Assembly (NCBI GenBank): GCA_031398325.1
Contig: JANNNB010000316.1
Coordinates: 1-14,672, forward strand
Reading direction: 5' to 3'
Source of the DNA: Sva-07 sp031398325
GTDB taxonomy: Bacteria > Actinomycetota > Acidimicrobiia > Acidimicrobiales > Ilumatobacteraceae
Length of the DNA stretch: 14,672 nucleotides
Of the stretch, positions 1 through 7,564 are shown one piece after another; the first letter of the stretch is position 1; every line of letters begins with the position of its first letter. The notes under the pieces were generated by a model, which had not been told where the DNA came from, did no database searches, and saw only the letters and a program-made list of their open reading frames with translations. The position numbers were made by a program, and so were the translations under genes.

Positions 1-1
1 C

Positions 2-292
2 GGCAACCAGTTCGGGGCGAGAGTGGCCATCGATGGCGACACGATTGCGGTCGGTGACTTCGCCGCCCAGAAGCCCAACTTCCCGTACCGAGACGGAGCG
101 GCGTACGCGTTCCAGTTCGACGGCGTCGACTGGATCGAGACCGACGCGCTGCGTGCCGAGGACGGCTTCGACGGCGAGGGCTTCGGTTGGTCGATCGGCC
201 TCTCCGGCGCGAGCCTTGTGGTCGGCGCACCGTCCGACACCAACAGCAACGGCGACGAGGCCGGGGCGATCTACACCTACGACGTCGCGCCG
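2..292 (+). other. FG-GAP-like beta-propeller repeats (protein domain, partial)
   Basis: Two repeats of the FG-GAP type are readable: FGARVAIDGDTIAVGDF at the very left edge, and FGWSIGLSGASLVVGAP about 55 residues later, each followed by an acidic loop and an aromatic 'AYAFQF' or 'AIYTYDV' strand. This is the usual pattern of integrin-alpha-like propeller blades, which bind ligands or calcium in secreted bacterial proteins. Other blades probably lie upstream of the window, since a propeller needs about seven. Confidence 0.7.
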
Positions 293-3200
293 ACGTCTGC
301 CGGTCTGACGTTCGGTCTCGGCTTGGCCACCGGCTCCGGCCCGGTGACCACGCCGTCGGGCATCGCCGTCAGCGAGTTCAACAGCGAGCCGCTGGCGGGC
401 GGTACGGCATCGGGCAACGTCGCAGCGTCGTCGATCACCGCCGCCGGGGTGGAAGACACCGCGATCGCCAGCATCGCTCTCGGCGCCACCCCACTGCGCT
501 CGATCGTGCTCGAGTCGCCCGAGCTGTCGCGCATCCCACTCACCAAGATCGCCCTCAGCACCCCCGGCGGGTGGTCGGCGATCATCGCCGGCGACGAGGC
601 CCTCGAGGCCGAACCGCTCGCCAGCTTGACGTTCGGTCAGGTGCTCGCCGCCGACACCGAGGGTGTTGCCGACACCCCGTCGAAGCGCCTCGCTGCGATC
701 CCACTCCGGTCGATCGACGTCGACGGGACACCGTTGCGGTCGATCCCGATCGCCGCCATCGCCCTCGGCGCGACACCACTTCGCTCGATCCCGCTGCGCT
801 CGATCGACGCGACCGGGCCCGACGACGAGAATCAATGGTGTGCGATCATCGCGGACCTGCTCGCCCAGGACAATCAGAGCTGCTCGGACGCCCTCGACGA
901 CCTGAACCTCGTCGAGGTCACCGTCCGCGGCGTCTCGATCGACAGCATCCCGTTGCGGTCGATCCCACTCCGTTCGATCGACCTGGAGGCGAGCCCACTC
1001 CGGTCGATTCCGCTGCGCTCAATCGACATCGCGGCGAGCCCGTTGCGGTCGATCCCGTTGCGCTCGATCGATCTGGAGGCGAGCCCGCTGCGGTCGATTC
1101 CACTGCGGTCGATCCCGTTGCGGTCGATCCCCTTGCGGTCGATCCCGCTCGACGACATCGGCGTGGGTGCCACCCCGTTGCGTTCGATCGAGCTCGACGC
1201 GACCCCGCTCCGGTCGATCGAGGTCGAGGGCATCGCGGTCGACGGCACCCCGTTGCGGTCGATCCCGTTGCGTTCGATCCCGTTGCGTTCGATCGATCTC
1301 GAGGCGAGCCCGCTCCGGTCGATCCCGTTGCGGTCGATCGATCTGGAGGCGATCCCGCTCCGCTCGATCGAGCTGTACGCGTCGCCGTTGCGGTCGATCC
1401 CGTTGCGCTCGATCGATGTCGCCGGGTCGGCCCTGTCGGGCATCCCTCTGCGGTCGATCGATCTCGAGACGAGCCCGTTGCGGTCGATCCCGTTGCGGTC
1501 GATCCCGCTCCGCTCCATCCCGTTGCGGTCGATCCCGCTCCGCTCGATCGACGTCAACGGCACACCGTTGCGATCGATCCCGTTGAGCTCGATCGACGTG
1601 CTCGGCTCGCCGTTGCGTTCGATCCCGCTGCGCTCGATCGACCCCGCCCTCGTCAACTGTGCGCTCGTCGCCTGCGAGACGGCCACCCTGGGCGACGCGG
1701 TTGCCGCCGGCGCCCTGGTGGGCGACCCGGTCCTCGCCGACATCCTCGACGCCGCAACCGGAATCTCGCTCGGCGCGCTGGCCCCGTTCCTGATCGGTGT
1801 CACCGAGGCTCAGCTCCGCGCGGCCGTCGATGCCGGGGATGCTGCCGGTGAGTTCACGTTGGCAGACCTCGCGACGCTCGACGGGATGACGCTCGGCGAT
1901 CTTCCGCTCGGGCTCGCCGTGTTCAACACGTTCACCCTGGAAGACCTGGGCGAGGCGCTTGCCTCGGTCACATACGGCGACCTGATCGGGGCGATGAACG
2001 CCCCGGAGACGAACCGCCCGCTCACCGCCGACGACCTGACGGCCGAACTCGACGCCTCGCAGAAGACGGTCGGCGACCTGACCGACTTCGGTTCGATGAC
2101 GATGGGAGACCTGCTGACTGCGGCAGACCGGCCGATCACGCTCGCCGACCTCGGTTCGCTGCTCGACTTCATCACGGTCGCCCAGCTCGGGGACGTCCTC
2201 GGGGTCAACTTCGAAGATGCGGTTCGTGACCTGTCGAACGCCGCCGGCGATCCACTCACCCTCGGCGACATCCCGGACGGTGACTTCGGCAAGCTCACCC
2301 TCCTCGACCTCGCCGGAGCGTTCGGCACCGGCACGCTCGGCGAACTGCTCGACGACCTCGGCGCACAGGATCTGCTCGAGGGGTTCACGCTCGGCGATCT
2401 GCTGCTCGCGCTCGTCGGCTCGAACTCGCTCGCGCTCGGTCCGCCCGACCTGTCCCGCGTCGACCTGACCCGGTTGCCCGCCGGCGTGACGGCTCCCGCC
2501 ACGTTCAGTGCCGATTTCACGATGACGGGCGCCGCGACGCGCAACGTCGACGTCGAGGTGTCGCTCCCGTCCGGGGCCACCTATCAACCCGGGTCGGCGT
2601 CGATCGACGGAGTCGCAACGGAGCCCGAGGTGTCGGGTGGCACGCTCACGTGGACGGTCCTTGCGACGCCGGGGCAGAACTACGGCATCGAGTTCGACGT
2701 CTCCCCCTCGTTGCGGATCGGCTCGACGTCGCTCGGGGCCGTCGCCCGGGTCGTCGGTACCGACATCGCGATCGCCGCCACGGCCAACCTGACGATCAGC
2801 GAAGGACTCGAACCCAACGACTTCGAGTTGGACGAGAACGAGGAGCGCGAGACCACCCTCGCCTCGGAGGACATCGTCTACCTCACGTACATCTCCGCAC
2901 CGAGCGACATCGACGTGTTCGAGATCGTCGTGGCCGAGAACGACCAGCTCATCGCCCAACTCTCCAACCTCTCCGCCGACCTCGACGTGGCGCTCTGGCG
3001 ACGGTCGCCCGGCGGTGCCGGGGCGAGCGCGCTGTCCGACACCGGCGCCGATGCGCCGATCCTGCCCCTCGTCGATCCCGACGCCGGGGCATCGGTCGAG
3101 GTGTTGTCCGACATCCCGAGGCTCGACGCCGTCGATCCGGGGGCCGGTTCGGGAGTTGAACTGGTCACGAGCTCCAACAACCGCGCCTCGAAGACCGAGA

Positions 3201-6200
3201 CCATCCGCACAGGCCGGCTGCCGGCCGGCACGTACTACGTCCAGGTTTACGGTGCCAACGGTGCGGTCAACGTGACGCCGGCGTCCCTGCAGCTGAAGGT
3301 CCTCGAAGCCGACGACCTCCCCGAATGCAGGGCAGTCGATCCTTTGCCGGCGCGGGTGAACGCGCCGACTCCACCGCAGGAGATTCCGACGGACGCGAAC
3401 ACGTTGATCCTGCTCAACGAGACGCGCACACAACAGCTCTACAGCGCGTCCGAACGCGCGGATGTGCTCGACGCCGTCGCCGACCTCACCGACTATCTCG
3501 CGCTGAACCCGGACCTCGGCATCAAGCCCGTCGTCGTGCCCGTCGACGCCTACGAGGACGTGCGCACGGCGTACGACGCATGGGACACGACGGCGCGGTC
3601 GTGCGACCCCGAGGCGGCCAACGCCGTCGTCGCCGCGATCAACGACGACATCATCGACCCGCACCGTGACCAGTTCGAGCACATCGTGTTCCTCGGCGGC
3701 GACGAGCTGATCCCGATGGCCCGCCTCGCCGACAACACCGTGATCGCCAACGAGTACGAGTATCGCAACGAGTTCGACGGCGACCTCGCCGGTGGGGCCG
3801 CCCGCAACGTCGTCAACGCCTCGGCGTGGGCGAGCACCATCCTGTCCGACGACCCCTACGGCGAGAGCGCAGCCCGATCGTTGGGCAACCGCTTCCTCTA
3901 CGTGCCCGACGTCGCGCTCGGCCGTGTGGTCGAGACGCCCGACGAGATCGTCGACGCGCTCGAGACGTTCGTCGCGTACGACGGAACGCTCGCCATAAAC
4001 ACCGCCACGGTGCTCGGCTACGACTTCCTCGCCGACGGTTCGGCGCAGGTCGCGGGTGAACTCGACAGCGCCGGGCTCGATCCCGACGACGACTTCGCCG
4101 ACGGCACCGTCGGGGGGCCGACCGGACGACCGTGGAACCGTGCCGACGCCACGACGAAGCTCGACGGCGACGGCAACTCGCTGGTGTCGCTCAACGCCCA
4201 CTTCGACCACTACCGGGCGCTGCCCGCCGACGGCGACCAGGTTGCAGGGTTCAGCGACCTCCTCGTCGCCACCGACGTCGCCGCCGCGATCGATGCAGGA
4301 GCGCTCGAGCAGTCGCTCGTGTTCTCGATGGGCTGCCACTCCGGACTCTCGGTCAGCGACGTGCTCGTCGGGTCGACCGACCAGGACTGGGCGCAAACCC
4401 TCGGTCGTGAACGTTCGCTCTTCATCGGAAACACCGGGTTCGGCTACGGAGACACCGAGACCGTCGCCTACACCGAACAGCTGATGGCGCTCTTCGCCGG
4501 CTACGTCACCGCGCCGCTCGACCTGGGCACGGCCGGCACCGAGCAGTCGAGCACCGTCGGTCAGGCGCTCGCCTGGGCGAAGAACGACTACGTGTCCGGG
4601 CTCCAGACTTTCAGCGTCTACGACGAGAAGGCCGTGATGGAGTCCACGTTCTACGGCTTGCCCTTCTACCGGGTCGGCCTACCGACCGACGACCTGCCCG
4701 CCCCACCGACCCGGCAGACGACGCCCGACCCCCGCACCGGCACGGCCTCGTCGACGGTCGACGTCGACGCGGCCAACACGCCGGTGCCGACCGGCACGGG
4801 CACGTACTACGCCAACCCGGCACCCGGCGGCGGCGAGGACCTCATCGTGGCTCCGGGCCAGCCCATCCAGCCGAAGGTCACGACCGACATCTCCGTCGTC
4901 TCCCCGTCCGACCCCTCCCAGCTGGGTCAGGTCGCCCACGGCGCCATCGTGCTCGGGCTCGACTCCACCTACGTCGCTGCGCCGAACCCGGTCGTCGCGA
5001 CGCCGGTCTTCGACGAGTCGTCCAGCCAGCCCGAACCGGCGTTGGCCGATGCTGCCTTCCCGGCCAAACCGGTCACCATCACGTCGTCGACCGGTCCGGG
5101 CGGCCACCGCCAGCAACTCCTCGTCGCCACCGGCCAGTACCGCACCGACACGCAGACGCAGCGACTCGACGACAACCTCGACGTCGTCGTGTACTACGCC
5201 GGCCCGAACGAGACCGACTTCACGCCACCGACGATCGGCCAGGTCCAGGCGATCAGCGAGAACGGACTCCTGTCGGTCAGCGTCACCGTTTCCGACGAGA
5301 ACCCGGTCGACCGGGTGTACGTGCTCGTCGCCCAGAACCCGGGCGCGGGGGGTTCGACGTGGACGGGTCTCGATCTCGTCTCGACGGGTGGAGGCCGGTG
5401 GGCCGGATCGCTTCGGCTCCAGGCGTCGACCACCGCGGTCGAGTTCCTCGTCCAGGCCAAGGACGCGGCGGGCAATGTCGGGGTCTCCTCGAACAAGGCG
5501 GACAACTTCGACAGTTCGGCGCCCGCCCCCGCCGTCGTCCCGCCGTCGTCGGACATCCTGACGGTGCAGCAGCCCGCACCGTTGCCGTCGGGCGTGTACG
5601 ACGATCCGGCGACCTTCACCGTCACGGCGCTCGCCGGAACCGCCTCACTCGTGGTCGATGGCGTATCGAGAGGGCCGATCACACGCGACGGGTCGTTCAC
5701 GATCAGCGGCGCAGGACCGCACACCTGGTCGGTCACGACTCCCGTGGGCTACTCGGCGGCGGGGTCGCTCTTGATCGACAAGCCGCCCGTCGTGACGGGC
5801 ACACCCGACAGGGACGCCAACCCAGCCGGGTGGTGGAACCAGCCGTTCAGCATCGACTGGTCGGTCGACGATCCGTCTGCGAACCGGCCAACTTCCACCC
5901 CGGTGACCGACGAGGGCGCGGATCAGGTGTTCACGTCGGGTGAGTCGTGCGATCTGGCCGGCTCGTGCTCGACGGGAACGTTCACAGTGAACCTCGACTT
6001 CCAGGCTCCGACGATCACGGCCTCGGCCGCCCCGACACCGACTCCGGCGGGGTGGAACAACACCGACGTCGTCGTGACGTCCGTGTGCGAGGACGAGCTG
6101 TCGGACATCGACTCCTGCCCCGAGCCCGTCACCGTGACCAACGTCGGAGCGAACCAGTTCGTCACCGTCACGGCGATCGACGTCGCCGGCAACGTGGCGT

Positions 6201-7534
6201 CGACCACGTCGCGCGAGATCAAGATCGACCGTACCCCGCCGGTGGTCACGCTGAACGCACCGGCGAACGGCGCGACGATTCCCGAGAGTGCGTATGCCAC
6301 TCCGACGTGCGCGGTCAGCGATGCACTGTCGGGGTTCGATGGGGTGTGCTCGATCGTCGGGCTCTCCGAACCCGACATGTCGACTCCCGGTCGGGCGGTC
6401 TACGACCTCGCCGCGACCGGAAACGACAAGGCGGGGAACTCGACCACGGTCACCCGCTCGTACACGGTGCTCACCGACCTGGCCGGTCCGATCATCGACG
6501 TCGATCCGACGCCCCCACCGAACAGCGCAGGCTGGTGGAAGTCGGCGGTCACCTTCCGGTTCTCGTGCACCGATCCGACGGGCGTACAGACCTGCCCCGG
6601 TGACCGGACCCTCAGCGGCCAGGGCGCCAACCAGTGGTTCACCGTCACCGCAACCGACCGGAAGGGCAACGTGACCGAGCTCAACGTCTCGGGCATCAAC
6701 ATCGACCTCACGGTGCCGACGGTGACCGTCACCGGCCCGTCCTCGGTCGGCCCGCTCGACATGGTGACGCTCACGTGCGCGGCGTCCGACGCGCTGTCGG
6801 GCCTCGCCACATCGACCTGCGCGAACCGCACCATCCCCGCCAGCGAACTGGTGCCGGGCAACAACGTGTTCACGTTCACAGCGACCGATGTCGCCGGCAA
6901 CGTGAAGACCGTCACCAAGACGGTCACGCTCGTGATCCCGGCCAACCCGGCTCCGGTCGTGCGTGCCGACATGGGCGTCGCCGGCCTGAACGAGATCGGG
7001 TTCCAGTCGAACGTCGTCATCCTCGTCGGCGAGTACTCCGATCCGAGCGGGCCGGGGCCGTACAAGGCAACGGTTCGCTGGAGCGCTGGCGGGACGTTCG
7101 GACCGCTGGCGTTGGCCGGTGACGGCTCGTTCGCAGCCGCAACGATCTACCCGTCGACCGGCACGCGAACCGTGACGGTCAAGATCTGCGACGCGGGTGG
7201 CGCCTGCGGGACCGACGACGTGGTCGTGCGCACGAGTGTGGGGCAGAAGATCACCCCCGTGGCACAGTGCGTCGTCGACCGTGGTGCCGGCGCCAGCCCT
7301 CGCTATCAAGCAAGGTGGGGCTACGACAATCCCGCCCCGTTCGCGATCGCTGTCGCTGCGATTCCGGTGATCGAGAACACCTTCACCGCGGCGCCGTTCC
7401 TCCGTGGCCAGCCCCAGGTGCTGCGCCCCGGCCAGCAACGGAACGTGTTCACCACCACGTTCCACTCCGGCAGTCACACCTGGCGGATCAACGGCAAGAC
7501 CGCCACCGTCAGCTCGTCGAGCCCCCGCTGCTGA
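2..7534 (+). CDS. Giant secreted multidomain protein with C25 (gingipain)-like peptidase, pentapeptide-like array and Ig-like repeats (5' partial)
   Basis: The reading frame is open to the left edge. The codons before the GTG at 23 continue an FG-GAP-like motif (GNQFGARVAIDGD), so the true start lies upstream and the signal peptide is not visible. Numbering from codon 23 as residue 1, the order is: FG-GAP-like propeller repeats (about 1-85); pentapeptide-like PLRSI blocks (227-261 and 310-539); T-L-G-D-L repeats (about 550-800); a DUF11-like beta domain (815-930); a PPC-like domain (930-1095, starting LEPND); a C25-like peptidase (1125-1560); then beta-rich and Ig-like domains with paired cysteines to about 2405; and a C-terminal module bounded by Cys. 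Candidate catalytic residues are His1393 or His1396 (NAHFDHY) and Cys1438 (SMGCHSG), in the His-then-Cys order of clan CD peptidases. Paired cysteines and the lack of internal membrane segments suggest an extracellular location. Substrate and anchoring are unknown; no LPXTG motif is present. The gene ends convergent with the cyclase gene. Confidence 0.9.
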   Translation, partial: GNQFGARVAIDGDTIAVGDFAAQKPNFPYRDGAAYAFQFDGVDWIETDALRAEDGFDGEGFGWSIGLSGASLVVGAPSDTNSNGDEAGAIYTYDVAPTSAGLTFGLGLATGSGPVTTPSGIAVSEFNSEPLAGGTASGNVAASSITAAGVEDTAIASIALGATPLRSIVLESPELSRIPLTKIALSTPGGWSAIIAGDEALEAEPLASLTFGQVLAADTEGVADTPSKRLAAIPLRSIDVDGTPLRSIPIAAIALGATPLRSIPLRSIDATGPDDENQWCAIIADLLAQDNQSCSDALDDLNLVEVTVRGVSIDSIPLRSIPLRSIDLEASPLRSIPLRSIDIAASPLRSIPLRSIDLEASPLRSIPLRSIPLRSIPLRSIPLDDIGVGATPLRSIELDATPLRSIEVEGIAVDGTPLRSIPLRSIPLRSIDLEASPLRSIPLRSIDLEAIPLRSIELYASPLRSIPLRSIDVAGSALSGIPLRSIDLETSPLRSIPLRSIPLRSIPLRSIPLRSIDVNGTPLRSIPLSSIDVLGSPLRSIPLRSIDPALVNCALVACETATLGDAVAAGALVGDPVLADILDAATGISLGALAPFLIGVTEAQLRAAVDAGDAAGEFTLADLATLDGMTLGDLPLGLAVFNTFTLEDLGEALASVTYGDLIGAMNAPETNRPLTADDLTAELDASQKTVGDLTDFGSMTMGDLLTAADRPITLADLGSLLDFITVAQLGDVLGVNFEDAVRDLSNAAGDPLTLGDIPDGDFGKLTLLDLAGAFGTGTLGELLDDLGAQDLLEGFTLGDLLLALVGSNSLALGPPDLSRVDLTRLPAGVTAPATFSADFTMTGAATRNVDVEVSLPSGATYQPGSASIDGVATEPEVSGGTLTWTVLATPGQNYGIEFDVSPSLRIGSTSLGAVARVVGTDIAIAATANLTISEGLEPNDFELDENEERETTLASEDIVYLTYISAPSDIDVFEIVVAENDQLIAQLSNLSADLDVALWRRSPGGAGASALSDTGADAPILPLVDPDAGASVEVLSDIPRLDAVDPGAGSGVELVTSSNNRASKTETIRTGRLPAGTYYVQVYGANGAVNVTPASLQLKVLEADDLPECRAVDPLPARVNAPTPPQEIPTDANTLILLNETRTQQLYSASERADVLDAVADLTDYLALNPDLGIKPVVVPVDAYEDVRTAYDAWDTTARSCDPEAANAVVAAINDDIIDPHRDQFEHIVFLGGDELIPMARLADNTVIANEYEYRNEFDGDLAGGAARNVVNASAWASTILSDDPYGESAARSLGNRFLYVPDVALGRVVETPDEIVDALETFVAYDGTLAINTATVLGYDFLADGSAQVAGELDSAGLDPDDDFADGTVGGPTGRPWNRADATTKLDGDGNSLVSLNAHFDHYRALPADGDQVAGFSDLLVATDVAAAIDAGALEQSLVFSMGCHSGLSVSDVLVGSTDQDWAQTLGRERSLFIGNTGFGYGDTETVAYTEQLMALFAGYVTAPLDLGTAGTEQSSTVGQALAWAKNDYVSGLQTFSVYDEKAVMESTFYGLPFYRVGLPTDDLPAPPTRQTTPDPRTGTASSTVDVDAANTPVPTGTGTYYANPAPGGGEDLIVAPGQPIQPKVTTDISVVSPSDPSQLGQVAHGAIVLGLDSTYVAAPNPVVATPVFDESSSQPEPALADAAFPAKPVTITSSTGPGGHRQQLLVATGQYRTDTQTQRLDDNLDVVVYYAGPNETDFTPPTIGQVQAISENGLLSVSVTVSDENPVDRVYVLVAQNPGAGGSTWTGLDLVSTGGGRWAGSLRLQASTTAVEFLVQAKDAAGNVGVSSNKADNFDSSAPAPAVVPPSSDILTVQQPAPLPSGVYDDPATFTVTALAGTASLVVDGVSRGPITRDGSFTISGAGPHTWSVTTPVGYSAAGSLLIDKPPVVTGTPDRDANPAGWWNQPFSIDWSVDDPSANRPTSTPVTDEGADQVFTSGESCDLAGSCSTGTFTVNLDFQAPTITASAAPTPTPAGWNNTDVVVTSVCEDELSDIDSCPEPVTVTNVGANQFVTVTAIDVAGNVASTTSREIKIDRTPPVVTLNAPANGATIPESAYATPTCAVSDALSGFDGVCSIVGLSEPDMSTPGRAVYDLAATGNDKAGNSTTVTRSYTVLTDLAGPIIDVDPTPPPNSAGWWKSAVTFRFSCTDPTGVQTCPGDRTLSGQGANQWFTVTATDRKGNVTELNVSGINIDLTVPTVTVTGPSSVGPLDMVTLTCAASDALSGLATSTCANRTIPASELVPGNNVFTFTATDVAGNVKTVTKTVTLVIPANPAPVVRADMGVAGLNEIGFQSNVVILVGEYSDPSGPGPYKATVRWSAGGTFGPLALAGDGSFAAATIYPSTGTRTVTVKICDAGGACGTDDVVVRTSVGQKITPVAQCVVDRGAGASPRYQARWGYDNPAPFAIAVAAIPVIENTFTAAPFLRGQPQVLRPGQQRNVFTTTFHSGSHTWRINGKTATVSSSSPRC
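701..805 (+). repeat. Minor block of seven in-register 15-bp pentapeptide units
   Basis: Seven consecutive units read PLRSI, DVDGT, PLRSI, PIAAI, ALGAT, PLRSI, PLRSI. A further looser run (ALGAT PLRSI VLESP ELSRI PLTKI) lies earlier, at about 479-553. This block is separated from the main array by a 48-residue insert (806-949) that contains two cysteines and no repeat units. Confidence 0.8.
950..1639 (+). repeat. Main PLRSI array: 46 tandem 15-bp units, no register break
   Basis: The 690 bp divide exactly into 46 five-codon units. Of these, 29 are exactly PLRSI; the rest are variants such as DLEAS, DIAAS, ELDAT, DVNGT and PLSSI. The typical DNA unit is CCGTTGCGGTCGATC, with synonymous changes in the Leu (CTG/CTC/TTG) and Arg (CGG/CGC/CGT) codons. 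Read as I-P-L-R-S, the pattern resembles pentapeptide repeats, whose central Leu and i-2 residue point into a four-sided right-handed beta-helix. Here the usual Asp/Asn at i-1 is often Pro and the i-2 residue is often Ile, so this is a divergent form. If the fold holds, 46 units make about 11 coils. Confidence 0.88.
1682..2413 (+). repeat. Degenerate T-[LVM]-[GA]-D-L repeat region
   Basis: Directly after the PLRSI array the protein changes to a second periodic pattern. About 14 copies of a Thr-hydrophobic-Gly/Ala-Asp-Leu core are visible (TLGDA, TLADL, TLGDL, TLEDL, TYGDL, TADDL, TVGDL, TMGDL, TLADL, TVAQL, TLGDI, TLLDL, TLGEL, TLGDL). They are mostly spaced 10-25 residues apart and each is followed by a short hydrophobic stretch. 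I do not recognise a named family for it. The copies are far more diverged than PLRSI and spacing is irregular, so it is a protein-level repeat and not a DNA-level tandem repeat. Confidence 0.6.
3395..4690 (+). other. C25/gingipain-like caspase-fold peptidase domain
   Basis: The domain opens with a strand and helix pattern (ANTLILLNET) and contains FEHIVFLGGDELIPMAR, the typical 'hxxLGGDxxxIP' strand of gingipain-like proteins. Next come FLYVPDVALGRVVE, the candidate catalytic His in LNAHFDHY (codons 4199-4210), and the candidate nucleophile Cys in SMGCHSG (codon 4334-4336), 45 residues after the first His. The domain is followed by LFIGNTGFGYGDTE, also typical of the family. Both catalytic positions appear intact, so activity is plausible. 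Which of the two nearby His residues is catalytic cannot be decided from sequence alone. Confidence 0.75.
5818..6945 (+). other. Ig-like repeats with AGW(W) motif and paired cysteines
   Basis: Three related modules begin PAGWWNQPFSIDWS (5818 on), PAGWNNTDVVVTSV (6042 on) and SAGWWKSAVTFRFS (6523 on). Each is followed by a pair of cysteines 6-11 residues apart and by a closing strand of the type 'ANQFVTVTAIDVAGNV'. Between them lie shorter Ig-like modules with 'DALSG...C' motifs (6322 on and 6787 on). The closing strand with D-x-A-G-N is common in bacterial Ig-like (HYR/Big-type) domains of secreted proteins, where they act as stalks or spacers. Confidence 0.65.
7246..7534 (+). other. Cys-bounded C-terminal module of the giant protein
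   Basis: The last 95 residues start QKITPVAQC and end in SSSPRC as the final residue. Between them are an aromatic YQARWGYDNPAPF strand, a GQPQVLRPGQQ turn and a final strand HTWRINGKTATVSSS. The module has no membrane helix and no sortase signal. Its position at the extreme end, with Cys near both ends, suggests a compact disulfide-closed beta domain, perhaps used for export or surface retention. From memory, similar tails occur on other large secreted actinobacterial proteins; I could not check this. Confidence 0.4.
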
Positions 7535-7540
7535 CCGGTG

Positions 7541-7558
7541 CGGTCCGGTGATGGACCG
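7541..7558. terminator. Hairpin between convergent genes, candidate bidirectional terminator
   Basis: The 30-bp gap between the stop of the giant gene and the stop of the cyclase gene holds a perfect 6-bp inverted repeat, CGGTCC and GGACCG, with a 6-base loop. It has no T-tract on either side, as is common in GC-rich actinobacteria. The location between two converging stops is the main support. Confidence 0.4.
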
Positions 7559-7564
7559 GGTCGA

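Noticed and set aside
950..1639. CRISPR array
   Set aside because: The 15-bp units are contiguous codon repeats without unique spacers and lie inside an open coding frame.
1019..4396. 1125-codon open frame on the minus strand opposite the giant gene
   Set aside because: It is Arg/Asp/Val-rich with no recognisable domain, its repeats (RPQRDR) are just the complement of the PLRSI DNA, and the + frame has clear domains through the whole stretch.
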